Assembly: GCA_964436825.1 (NCBI GenBank)
Contig: CAYTEO010000025.1
Span: 1-38,972, forward strand
Length of the DNA: 38,972 nucleotides
Direction of reading: 5' to 3'
DNA from: CAYTEO01 sp964436825
Lineage (GTDB): Bacteria; Krumholzibacteriota; Krumholzibacteriia; LZORAL124-64-63
Each line of letters starts with the position of its first letter. Position 1 is the first letter of the stretch. Below are positions 26,835 to 34,625 of the stretch, one piece after another. The notes under the pieces are model-generated. The model saw nothing but the letters and a program-made list of their open reading frames with translations. It was not told where the DNA came from and searched no databases. Both the position numbers and the translations under genes were made by a program.

Positions 26835-27709
26835 GACGCCGCCTCCTCCAGGAGCCGCTCCAGGTAGGCGCGGTAGCTGCTGCGCGGCATGTCCTCCACC
26901 ACGGCCTGGAGCTGCGGGCGGTCGATGAAGCCGCAGTTGAAGGCCACCTCCTCCAGGCAGGCGATCTTCAGTCCCTGGCGGGCCTCGACGACGCCGATGA
27001 ACTGGCTGGCCTCCAGCAGGCTGTCGTGGGTGCCGGTGTCGAGCCAGGCGATGCCCCGCCCCAGCCGCTCGACCCGCAGCTCGCCGCGGGCCAGGTAGGC
27101 CAGGTTGAGATCGGTGATCTCCAGCTCGCCGCGGCCCGACGGGGAGAGCTGCCGGGTCAGCTCGGGCGCCTTGCCGTCGAACAGGTAGAGGCCGGGGACG
27201 GCGTAGCGGGACCGGGGCCGGGCCGGCTTCTCCTCGATGCCCAGGACACGGCCGTCGGGTGCGAACTCGACGACCCCGTAGCGCTCGGGATCGTGGACGG
27301 GATAGCCGAAGATCAAGGCGCCGCCGGTGAACTCCCGCACCAGCCGGTCCAGGCCGATCCGGCCGTAGAAGATGTTGTCGCCGAGGATGAGGCAGACGGG
27401 CTCGCCGGCCAGGAACTCCTCGCCGATCAGCAGCGCCTCGGCGATCCCCCGCGGAGCCTCCTGGACGGCGTAGGCCAGGGAGACACCCCAGCGGGACCCG
27501 TCCCCCAGCAGGGAGCGGAAGCGCGGCACGTCGTCGGGCGTGGAGATCAGCAGGATGTCGCGGATCCCCGCCATCATCAGGGTCGAGAGCGGGTAGTAGA
27601 TCATCGGCTTGTCGTAGACCGGCTGCAGCTGCTTGCTCGCCACCCGGGTCAAAGGGTAGAGGCGGCTGCCGGCTCCGCCGGCCAGGATGATTCCCTTACG
27701 GATCGGCAT
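26831..27709 (-). CDS. rfbA: Glucose-1-phosphate thymidylyltransferase
   Basis: 292 residues, the normal RmlA length. Signature motifs: GIILAGGAGSRLYPLT, SKQLQPVYDKPMIYYPLST, ILGDNIFYG, EEKPARPRS and WLDTGTHDSLLEAS. It makes dTDP-glucose for deoxysugar synthesis. ATG at 27709 lies inside the end of ribF (14-nt overlap) with AAGGAG 9 nt upstream, so it is attached to the translation operon. Confidence 0.97.
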   Translation of the reverse strand: MPIRKGIILAGGAGSRLYPLTRVASKQLQPVYDKPMIYYPLSTLMMAGIRDILLISTPDDVPRFRSLLGDGSRWGVSLAYAVQEAPRGIAEALLIGEEFLAGEPVCLILGDNIFYGRIGLDRLVREFTGGALIFGYPVHDPERYGVVEFAPDGRVLGIEEKPARPRSRYAVPGLYLFDGKAPELTRQLSPSGRGELEITDLNLAYLARGELRVERLGRGIAWLDTGTHDSLLEASQFIGVVEARQGLKIACLEEVAFNCGFIDRPQLQAVVEDMPRSSYRAYLERLLEEAAS

Positions 27710-28832
27710 CGGTCGCTGCTCCTTCCCCGGCGCTCTCCTCCGCCGGCGGGTCGGTCAGGATGCGGCGCGCGGCCGCGCAGTCGGCATCGAGCTGGGCCCG
27801 CAGCGCGTCGCGGTCGGCGAAGCGGCGCTCGTCGCGGAGCCGACGGACCCAGGCCACTTTCAGGACCCGCCCCCGCAGGTGGCCGCCGAAGTCGAGGGCG
27901 TGAACCTCCAGGCGGTCCCGCGGCAGGCCCCCTGCGTGGATCGTCGGCGCCCGCCCGTAGTTGGCCACGCCGCGCAGGACGATCCAGCGGCGGTCCCAGG
28001 GGCCGATGGGTTGACCGTCGGGGCCCAGTTCGGCTCCCGGGGCCACGGTCTCGGCGACGATCCCCCCCCGATCCCCCGGCCCCGCCACGTCCGCGGGGGC
28101 GGTGATCCAGACGGCGTAGACCCCCGGCGCCGGCAGGAGCTTGTCCGCCGACAGGGGAGTCAGGTTCGCCGTGGGGAAGCCGAGGGTCGTCCCGACCCCG
28201 TCGCCCGGGACGACCTGTCCGCGGCAGCTGTACCACCGTCCCAGCAGGCACGCGGCAGCGTCGACGCGGCCGGCGGCAAGCAGGGAGCGGACGGCCGAGC
28301 TGCTGACGACGGTCCCGTCGTCCAGCTTCAGCGGCGGGACGATGGTGAAGGTGAAGCCGAGCTCGCCGGCCAGGTCGGTCAGGGTCTCGGCGCTGCCGCC
28401 GCGTCCGGCCCCCAGGTGGACGTCGTAGCCGCCCACCAGGTGGCGCATCCCCAGCATCCCCACCAGGAAGCGCGAGACGAAGACGTCGTACGGCAGGACC
28501 GCCAGGGCGGGACAGAACTCCGCCGCCACGACGACGTCGACGCCCGTCCGCTGCAGGAGGTTGAACTTCTCCGGCCAGGTCGTCAACAGCCCGGGCGGGC
28601 GGCGGCCCACGACGGTGCGGGGATGGTTGCGGAAGGTGAACAGGCAGCTCGCGGCCAGGCCGTCGCGGGCGGCGATCTCCCGGACGGTGCGGATCAGGTG
28701 GCGGTGTCCCAGGTGGACGCCGTCGAAGGTCCCGATCGCCACGGCCGCGTCGGCGACCAGGCCGGCCGGGAACGGTTCCTCGCCGCGGCAGAGCCGGGTC
28801 AGGGTCGCCACGTCCAGGTTGATGACCCTCAC
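27696..28832 (-). CDS. ribF: Bifunctional riboflavin kinase/FMN adenylyltransferase
   Basis: 378 residues, longer than the usual ~310. The N-terminal FAD synthetase domain has AIGTFDGVHLGHRHLI and RHLVGGYDVHLGAGRGGS. The C-terminal flavokinase domain has VGTTLGFPTANL and VANYGRAPTIHAG, LEVHALDF and LRDERRFADRDALRAQ. About 35 extra residues rich in Gly, Pro and Asp sit between VYAVWI and the GVANYG strand. It makes FMN and FAD in the cytoplasm. GTG at 28832 overlaps truB by 4 nt with GGAGGGAG upstream. Confidence 0.95.
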   Translation of the reverse strand: MRVINLDVATLTRLCRGEEPFPAGLVADAAVAIGTFDGVHLGHRHLIRTVREIAARDGLAASCLFTFRNHPRTVVGRRPPGLLTTWPEKFNLLQRTGVDVVVAAEFCPALAVLPYDVFVSRFLVGMLGMRHLVGGYDVHLGAGRGGSAETLTDLAGELGFTFTIVPPLKLDDGTVVSSSAVRSLLAAGRVDAAACLLGRWYSCRGQVVPGDGVGTTLGFPTANLTPLSADKLLPAPGVYAVWITAPADVAGPGDRGGIVAETVAPGAELGPDGQPIGPWDRRWIVLRGVANYGRAPTIHAGGLPRDRLEVHALDFGGHLRGRVLKVAWVRRLRDERRFADRDALRAQLDADCAAARRILTDPPAEESAGEGAATDADP

Positions 28833-29848
28833 GGTACTCCCTCCTGTCCCGCGGCGGCGGGGGGCGGTGCGAGATCGGCCAGGACGGACTGCAGACGCGG
28901 CGGCCCGACGGGCAGTCCCGCGCGGTCGACCGGCACGACCCCGGTGGCCAGCAGGGTCCCGTCGGCGTCGTGCATGAGGAACCGCCCGGTCCCGTCGCCG
29001 GCCGGCGCCGGCGGGCCGGTCAGGCGCGAGAGCCACGCCGCAGCGGGCTGACCGCCCCGGGCGACGGCCACCGCCTCCGCGTCGCTCAGCAGCAGGCGGG
29101 GCCAGTCGGGCAGCGCGTCGGCGGCCGGCAGCAGCCGCGCCAGGACCTCGTCACGGCCGGTCAGGGCGTCCAGCGGCACGGCCCCCTCCAGCCGGAGTGC
29201 GCCGACCGCCTCCCGGCGGAGACCCGCCAGGTGGGCCGCGGAGTCGAGCCGCCGGCCCAGGTCGCGCGCCAGCGAGCGGACGTACGTCCCGCCGCTGCAG
29301 TGGACCCGCACGGTGACCGCCGCGATCCCCTGTCCCTCCGCGGCCTCGGCCACCTCCACCAGCTCCAGGGAGTGGACGACGACGCGCCGGGGAGCCGGCT
29401 CCTCGATCTCCTCCCCCGCCCTGGCCCGGCGGTGCAACGCCACGCCCCGGCGCTTGAGGGAGGAGTACAGCGGCGGCGTCTGGAGCTGCTCGCCGGTCAG
29501 TCCGTCCAGGGCGGCGGTGAGCGCCGAGACGTCCCGCGGCCGTGGCGCGGTCGCCGTCGTCTCCCCCTCGGCATCCAGTGTCGATGTCTCGCGGCCGAAG
29601 GCGATCCGTGCCAGGTAGACCTTGTCGTGGCCGAGCAGGGCGCCGGAGAGGCGGGTCGCCTTGCCCAGCAGCAGGACCAGCAGGCCCGTGGCGGCGGGGT
29701 CCAGGGCGCCGGCGTGTCCCACGCGGAAGCGGCGGCCCCGGCGGGGCGGGTAGACCCCCAGCAGGCGGCCCACCCGGGCCACGACGGCGTGGGAGCTCTC
29801 CCCGGCGGGCTTGTCGACCAGCAGCACTCCGTCCGGCGGGCGCTTCAT
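28829..29848 (-). CDS. truB: tRNA pseudouridine(55) synthase
   Basis: 339 residues. The catalytic motif is VGHAGALDPAATGLL, where the Asp is the nucleophile; the family usually reads GHTGTLDPLATG, so two positions differ. Other motifs: GVLLVDKPAGESSH, YLARIAFGRETSTLDAEG, PPLYSSLKRRG, and CSGGTYVRSLARDLG. It modifies U55 in the T loop of tRNA. ATG at 29848 follows the rbfA-nrnA stop by 4 nt; its ribosome site is weak, suggesting coupling. Confidence 0.95.
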   Translation of the reverse strand: MKRPPDGVLLVDKPAGESSHAVVARVGRLLGVYPPRRGRRFRVGHAGALDPAATGLLVLLLGKATRLSGALLGHDKVYLARIAFGRETSTLDAEGETTATAPRPRDVSALTAALDGLTGEQLQTPPLYSSLKRRGVALHRRARAGEEIEEPAPRRVVVHSLELVEVAEAAEGQGIAAVTVRVHCSGGTYVRSLARDLGRRLDSAAHLAGLRREAVGALRLEGAVPLDALTGRDEVLARLLPAADALPDWPRLLLSDAEAVAVARGGQPAAAWLSRLTGPPAPAGDGTGRFLMHDADGTLLATGVVPVDRAGLPVGPPRLQSVLADLAPPPAAAGQEGVP

Positions 29849-29852
29849 GGCC

Positions 29853-31250
29853 TCACAGCTGCGCGGCGAGGGCGGACACGAGTTCCGCCTCCAGCAGGTC
29901 GGGGTCCCCCTCGAGGGTGCAACCGGCGGCCTGGCGATGCCCGCCGCCGCCGTGGCGGGCCGCCACCTGCTGGACGTCGCCGTCGCCGGTGCCGCGCAGC
30001 GAGATGCGCCAGCGTCCGTCGGGCAGCTCCTTCAGGAAGACGACGAAGCGCACGCCCTCGATGCCGGTGGCGAAACCGACCATCCCCTCGGTGTCGGCCA
30101 GGCCGGCGCCGGTCTCCCGCAGCATCGCCTGGGTGGCGCGCAGGGCCAGGATCCGGCCGTCGGCGTGATAGCGGAAGGTGTCCAGGACCGACCGCAACAG
30201 CCGGACGGCGGTCGGGCGGCGGCGGTGCAGCACCTGCTCGGCGATGGCGGCGGTATCGATCCCCCGGGCCGTCAGCATCTCCGCCGCGGCGAAGGTCAAC
30301 GGCAGGGTGTTGGGGAAGCGGAAACCGCCCGTGTCGGCGTAGAGGCCGGCGAAGAGGTTGGCGGCCATCGCCTCGTCCAGGTCGAACGGCTCGCCGCCGG
30401 GTCCCGGGTCTGCCGCCAGTTCCTCGATGACCCGCAGGACGAGCAGGGTCGCCGAGCTGGCCAGCGGCTCGACCCACCCGGGCAGGGGGGTCTGGCGCCG
30501 GGTGATCAGGTGGTGGTCGATGCACCAGGCCTCGGGGATCCGGGCCAGGACGTCGGCCAGCTCTCCCGCCCGCTCCCGCCGATGGCAGTCGACCATGACC
30601 AGGACCTCGGGGGGCTGCTCGGCCAGCAGGTCCGCGGCCTGGTCGGCGGGAACGGCGTCGTCGAAGCCGGGCAGGCCCACCAGGCCCACCGGCGGGTCGG
30701 GATAGCGGAAGACGACAGCCTCCCTGCCGGCGGCGTCCAGGGCCGCCGCCAGGGCCAGGCAGCCGCCCATGGCGTCGGGATCGGGGTTCCAGTGGGGGAC
30801 GATCCAGAAGCTGTGGTGCCGGCGCAGGGCGTCCACCAGGTCGGCGGGCGGTACGAGGTCCTCCAGCCGCAGGCGCAGGCGGCGTTCGCGTTCCCCCGTC
30901 AGCTCGCCCCGCTCGCGCAGCTCGGCCAGGATCCTCTCGACGGACTCGCTGCGCACGACGGCCTCGTCCAGGTGGAAGCGCAGCTCGGGGGTCTGGCGCA
31001 TGCGCAGGGTGTCGGCCAGGCGCCGCTGCAGGAAGCCGCGGGCGCGGCGCAGGGCGCGCAGGCTCCGGCGGGGATCCTGGTCCGTGGGCGGGAAGGAGAC
31101 GTAGACGTCGGCCACGCTCTGGTCGCGGTTCAGCTCGACCCCGTTGATCTGGGCCAGGCCCACGTGGGGATCCTTGACCTCGGCCAGCAGCAGCTCCCCC
31201 AGGACCCGGCGGATCGCGGCGCTCTGACGCTGTCGGATGTGGCTCTCCAC
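29853..31250 (-). CDS. RbfA-NrnA fusion: ribosome-binding factor A joined to DHH-family phosphoesterase
   Basis: 465 residues in a single open frame. Residues about 1-115 are RbfA: EVKDPHVGLAQINGVEL, VADVYVSF and ARGFLQRRLADTLRMRQTPEL, a KH-like domain binding the 30S subunit late in assembly. From about 138 a DHH/DHHA1 enzyme follows: H153-x-N-x-D157-x-D159 (HWNPDPDAMGG), Asp221 (VMVDC), DHH at 245-247, Asp306 (YADTGGF) and GGGGH at 434-438. The family (NrnA) degrades short RNAs and dephosphorylates pAp. Motif I has Pro where most members have Gly (NPDGDA). GTG at 31250 is preceded by AGGAGGGG. Elsewhere rbfA and nrnA are adjacent separate genes. Confidence 0.92.
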   Translation of the reverse strand: MESHIRQRQSAAIRRVLGELLLAEVKDPHVGLAQINGVELNRDQSVADVYVSFPPTDQDPRRSLRALRRARGFLQRRLADTLRMRQTPELRFHLDEAVVRSESVERILAELRERGELTGERERRLRLRLEDLVPPADLVDALRRHHSFWIVPHWNPDPDAMGGCLALAAALDAAGREAVVFRYPDPPVGLVGLPGFDDAVPADQAADLLAEQPPEVLVMVDCHRRERAGELADVLARIPEAWCIDHHLITRRQTPLPGWVEPLASSATLLVLRVIEELAADPGPGGEPFDLDEAMAANLFAGLYADTGGFRFPNTLPLTFAAAEMLTARGIDTAAIAEQVLHRRRPTAVRLLRSVLDTFRYHADGRILALRATQAMLRETGAGLADTEGMVGFATGIEGVRFVVFLKELPDGRWRISLRGTGDGDVQQVAARHGGGGHRQAAGCTLEGDPDLLEAELVSALAAQL

Positions 31251-31289
31251 CCGCGCCCCTCCTCGTGGCGACCGGTCGGGCGACCGGCG

Positions 31290-34193
31290 CTACAGCTCGG
31301 TCCGCTCCTCTTCCTCGATGCGGAAGGTCTCGATGACATCGCCCTCCTGGAGGTCGTGGAAGTTCTCCAGGCCGATGCCGCACTCGTAGCCGGCCTGCAC
31401 CTCGCGCACGTCCTCCTTGAACCGCTTCAGGGAGCTGATCTTGCCCTCGTAGATCATGACCTCGTCGCGGACGAGGCGGGCCAGGGAATTGCGCAGGATC
31501 GTCCCCTCCAGGACGTAGGCGCCGGCGACGGTGCCGATCTTCGGGATGCGGAAGACCTGGCGGATCTCGGCGCGGCCGGTGGCGACCTCGCGGGAGATGG
31601 ATCCCAGCAGGCCGGCCATGGCCTTCTTCATCGTGTCGACGACCTCGTAGATGATGTCGAAGACCTCGATGGTGACGCCCTCCTGCTTGGCCTTCTCCAG
31701 GATGGCCGCGCCGGGGCGCATGTGGAAGCCGATGATCATCGCCCCGGTGTTGGCGGCCAGCAGGACGTCCGACTCGCTGATGGCACCCACGCCCTTGTGG
31801 ACGATCTTCACCTGGACCTCGTCGGTGTTCAGCTGCAGCAGGGAGTCGCAGATGGCCTCGACCGAGCCGGAGACGTCGCCCTTGACGATGATCGGCAGCT
31901 CCTTCATCTCGCTGTCGGTCATCAGCTCGGCGAGGTTGTCCAGGGAGATGGCCTTCTTGGGGGCCGAGAACTGCTGGATGCGCTGCAGGTGGCGGCGCTT
32001 GGCGGCGATCTCCCGCGCCTCGCGCTCGCTCTCGACGACGTGCAGCCTGTCGCCCGCCGTCGGCACGTCCTCGGCGCCGAGGACGACGGCCGGCTCGCCG
32101 GGATGGACCGCCTCCACGTGGTCGCCGCGCTCGTCCAGCAGCGCCCGCACGCGCCCGGCCTGCAGGCCGGCGACGAAGCAGTCCTGCAGCTTCAGGGTCC
32201 CCTGCTGCACCAGGACGGTGAAGACGACGCCGCGGCCCGGCTCCTTGGAGGCCTCGATGACCACGCCGTGGGCCGGCCCCTTGGGCGTGGCCTTCAGGTC
32301 CAGGATCTCGGCCTGGAGGTGGACCAGCTCGAGCAGCTTGTCGATGTTCGTCCCGTGCTTGGCGGAGATCTCGGCGCAGAGGACCTCGCCGCCGAACTCC
32401 TCGACGACGACGCCGTGGTTCAGCAGGTCCTGCTTGACCAGGTCCGGGCGGGCGCCGGGCAGGTCGATCTTGTTGATGGCGACGATGATGGGAGCGCCGG
32501 CCGCCTTGGCGTGGTTGATGGCCTCGATCGTCTGGGGCATGATCCGGTCGTCGGCCGCCACGACCAGGATGACGATGTCGGTGACCTGGGCGCCGCGGGC
32601 CCGCATGGCGCTGAAGGCCTCGTGTCCCGGCGTGTCCAGGAAGGTGATGGGACCGCCGGCGGTCTCCACCTTGTAGGCGCCGATGTGCTGGGTGATCCCG
32701 CCCGCCTCGCCGGCGATGACGTTCGTCTTGCGGATGTAGTCCAGCAGCGAGGTCTTGCCGTGGTCGACGTGGCCCATGACCGTCACGACCGGCGGCCGCG
32801 GCTCGAGATCCTCCTCGGAGACCTGCGGCGTCTCGAACTCGTCCTCGCCGTACTCCTCGAGGAACTCCACCTGCTTCTCGAACTCCTCGGCCAGCAGCTC
32901 GATCTGGTCGCGCTCCAGGCGCTGGTTCATGGTGGCGAGCACACCCAGGGAGAACAGCTTGGCGATGATCTCCCGCGCCGGCACCTCGAACTTTTCGGCC
33001 AGTTCCTGGACGGTGATGAACTCCGTGACGCGCAGCACGTCGCCGACAGCCGCCGCCTGTTCCTCGGTGGCCGCGCCGCCGCTGCGGCGGTAGCGCTTCT
33101 TGCCCCGGCTGCCGTCCATCTGGGCCAGGGTCTCCCTGAGGCTGGCGTCGACGGCGGCCTGGTCGACCTCCTGGCGCTTCTTGCGGCGGCGCTTCCGCCG
33201 GCCGCTCTCGGCCAGGGCGGGCCGGCCGGCACCCTGGCGACGCTGCAGGGCGGCCTGGATGGAGTCGCGGACCGACTCCTTGACGCTGCTGCTGACCTGG
33301 CGGCCACCGGGAAGCAGCTCGTTCCAGTCCCACTTCTCCCCCGCGGCCGGCTGTTCCGGCTGGGGCTTGCCCGTGGTCGTCTGGACGACACCGTTGCCCA
33401 TGCGGATGATCCGGGCCGTCCGCCGCGGGCGCTTGTTGACCGGTACGGGCTCGGGTGCCGGCTTCTCGGCCGGGGCCGGCGCGGTGTCGGCGGCGGCCTC
33501 GTCCTCCTTTCCGCTCGCGGGCGCTTCCTTCTCGGCGGGGGCGGCGGTCGTCTCGGCGGCCGGGGCCGGCTCCGCCTGGGCCGTCTCGGCGGCCGGGGCC
33601 GGCGCGGCCGGCGACTCGTCGCCGGCAGGTTCCGTATCCCTGGCCTCCTCGGCCGCCGGCTCGGTCCGCACCTGCGCCTTGCGGACGATGCGCGCCCGGC
33701 GGCGCGGCGGCGCCTTCTTCACGGTCGGCTCGGCCGCCTCCGTCTCCCGGGACTCGGCGGCGGCGACGGTCGCCGCGGCCTCCTCGTCCTTGCCGGCAGG
33801 CTCGGGTGCCGCCTCCTTGGTGGCCTTCTTCGCGGCCTTCTTGGTCGTCTTCTTGGCCGCCTTCTTCTTCGTGGTCTTCTTCTTGGTCGCCTTCTTCTTG
33901 GTCGCCTTCTTCTCCTTCTCCGGCTCCTCGGGAGGCTGCGGCCGTTCGAGGGGACGGAAGCTGGCCACGTGCTTCAGCTTCTCCGGATCCATGTTGTGCA
34001 TCCGGGCGTACTGGAGCCGCATCTGGTCGCGACGGTGCTGGAAGACGGCATGGATCTTGTCGACCATCTCGTCCTCGACGATGCTCATGTGACTCTTCAC
34101 CTCGGCGTGCATGTCACGGAGCATCTTGAGCAGGGTCGTGCTGTCCGTCCCGTAGTGCTTCGCGAGCTCGTAGACTCTGATTTTCCTGGCCAA
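31290..34193 (-). CDS. infB: Translation initiation factor IF-2
   Basis: 967 residues. N-terminal IF2_N-like start ARKIRVYELAKHYG, then a Lys/Ala/Thr-rich repeat stretch (about residues 95-130) and acidic Ala/Pro/Glu linkers, a second IF2_N unit (about 395-440, ITVQELAEKFEVPAREIIAKL), and the GTPase domain with GHVDHGKTS (from 474), DTPGHEAF and NKIDLPG. Domains II-IV follow and bind fMet-tRNA. TTG at 34193 is chosen: GGGAGG lies 8 nt upstream and protein alignment starts at MARKIRVYELAK. The TTG at 34211 is too close to that site. Confidence 0.97.
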   Translation of the reverse strand: MARKIRVYELAKHYGTDSTTLLKMLRDMHAEVKSHMSIVEDEMVDKIHAVFQHRRDQMRLQYARMHNMDPEKLKHVASFRPLERPQPPEEPEKEKKATKKKATKKKTTKKKAAKKTTKKAAKKATKEAAPEPAGKDEEAAATVAAAESRETEAAEPTVKKAPPRRRARIVRKAQVRTEPAAEEARDTEPAGDESPAAPAPAAETAQAEPAPAAETTAAPAEKEAPASGKEDEAAADTAPAPAEKPAPEPVPVNKRPRRTARIIRMGNGVVQTTTGKPQPEQPAAGEKWDWNELLPGGRQVSSSVKESVRDSIQAALQRRQGAGRPALAESGRRKRRRKKRQEVDQAAVDASLRETLAQMDGSRGKKRYRRSGGAATEEQAAAVGDVLRVTEFITVQELAEKFEVPAREIIAKLFSLGVLATMNQRLERDQIELLAEEFEKQVEFLEEYGEDEFETPQVSEEDLEPRPPVVTVMGHVDHGKTSLLDYIRKTNVIAGEAGGITQHIGAYKVETAGGPITFLDTPGHEAFSAMRARGAQVTDIVILVVAADDRIMPQTIEAINHAKAAGAPIIVAINKIDLPGARPDLVKQDLLNHGVVVEEFGGEVLCAEISAKHGTNIDKLLELVHLQAEILDLKATPKGPAHGVVIEASKEPGRGVVFTVLVQQGTLKLQDCFVAGLQAGRVRALLDERGDHVEAVHPGEPAVVLGAEDVPTAGDRLHVVESEREAREIAAKRRHLQRIQQFSAPKKAISLDNLAELMTDSEMKELPIIVKGDVSGSVEAICDSLLQLNTDEVQVKIVHKGVGAISESDVLLAANTGAMIIGFHMRPGAAILEKAKQEGVTIEVFDIIYEVVDTMKKAMAGLLGSISREVATGRAEIRQVFRIPKIGTVAGAYVLEGTILRNSLARLVRDEVMIYEGKISSLKRFKEDVREVQAGYECGIGLENFHDLQEGDVIETFRIEEEERTEL

Positions 34194-34241
34194 CCTGCGA
34201 ACCTCCCTCAAGCATCCATCGCCGGCGTCCCGCGCCGCACG

Positions 34242-34625
34242 TCAATCCCCACCGTTTCCGTCCCCGGTCAATCCCCGGATGAAGGCCGGATCGCTGACGC
34301 CGACCACGACCAGATCCCGGCGCCCCAGCGCGTCCGACAGCTCCTGTCGGTCCAGGCAATCCCACCACACGCCGTGCACCGGCGCCAGCGCGGCGATCCG
34401 GTGGCGCAGGCTCCGTCCGGCGCCGCGGGCCACGATGACCAGCGGCCTGCGCCCGGCGGATACCTGTCGCTGGACGGCGGTCAGCCCCATGGCCAGCCGC
34501 CCCGCCCGGCAGGCCAGGCCCAGCAGGGCCAGCAGGCGCGGTGCCGGGGGCGGCGACCCGACCGGGGCCTCGCGGGCGGGAGCGGCCCTCCCGCTAGCCG
34601 TCCTCTTCCCGTTCGTCCTGCTCAT
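34242..34625 (-). CDS. YlxQ-like L7Ae/L30e-family RNA-binding protein
   Basis: 127 residues. A basic, Pro-rich N-terminus (1-30) precedes an L7Ae-type fold: LLALLGLACRAGRLAMGLTAVQ, PLVIVARGAGRS, WDCLDRQELSDALGRRDLVVVGVSDPAF. In Firmicutes ylxQ sits in the same place between nusA and infB. The usual neighbour ylxR (CxGC protein) is absent here. Role in translation or RNA binding is inferred. ATG at 34625 overlaps the nusA end by 32 nt; GGAGG directly abuts it, so the start is uncertain. Confidence 0.75.
   Translation of the reverse strand: MSRTNGKRTASGRAAPAREAPVGSPPPAPRLLALLGLACRAGRLAMGLTAVQRQVSAGRRPLVIVARGAGRSLRHRIAALAPVHGVWWDCLDRQELSDALGRRDLVVVGVSDPAFIRGLTGDGNGGD

Noticed and set aside
34242..34625. 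YlxR (DUF448) between nusA and infB
   Set aside because: It lacks the CxGC motif; the sequence fits the L7Ae/YlxQ fold instead.
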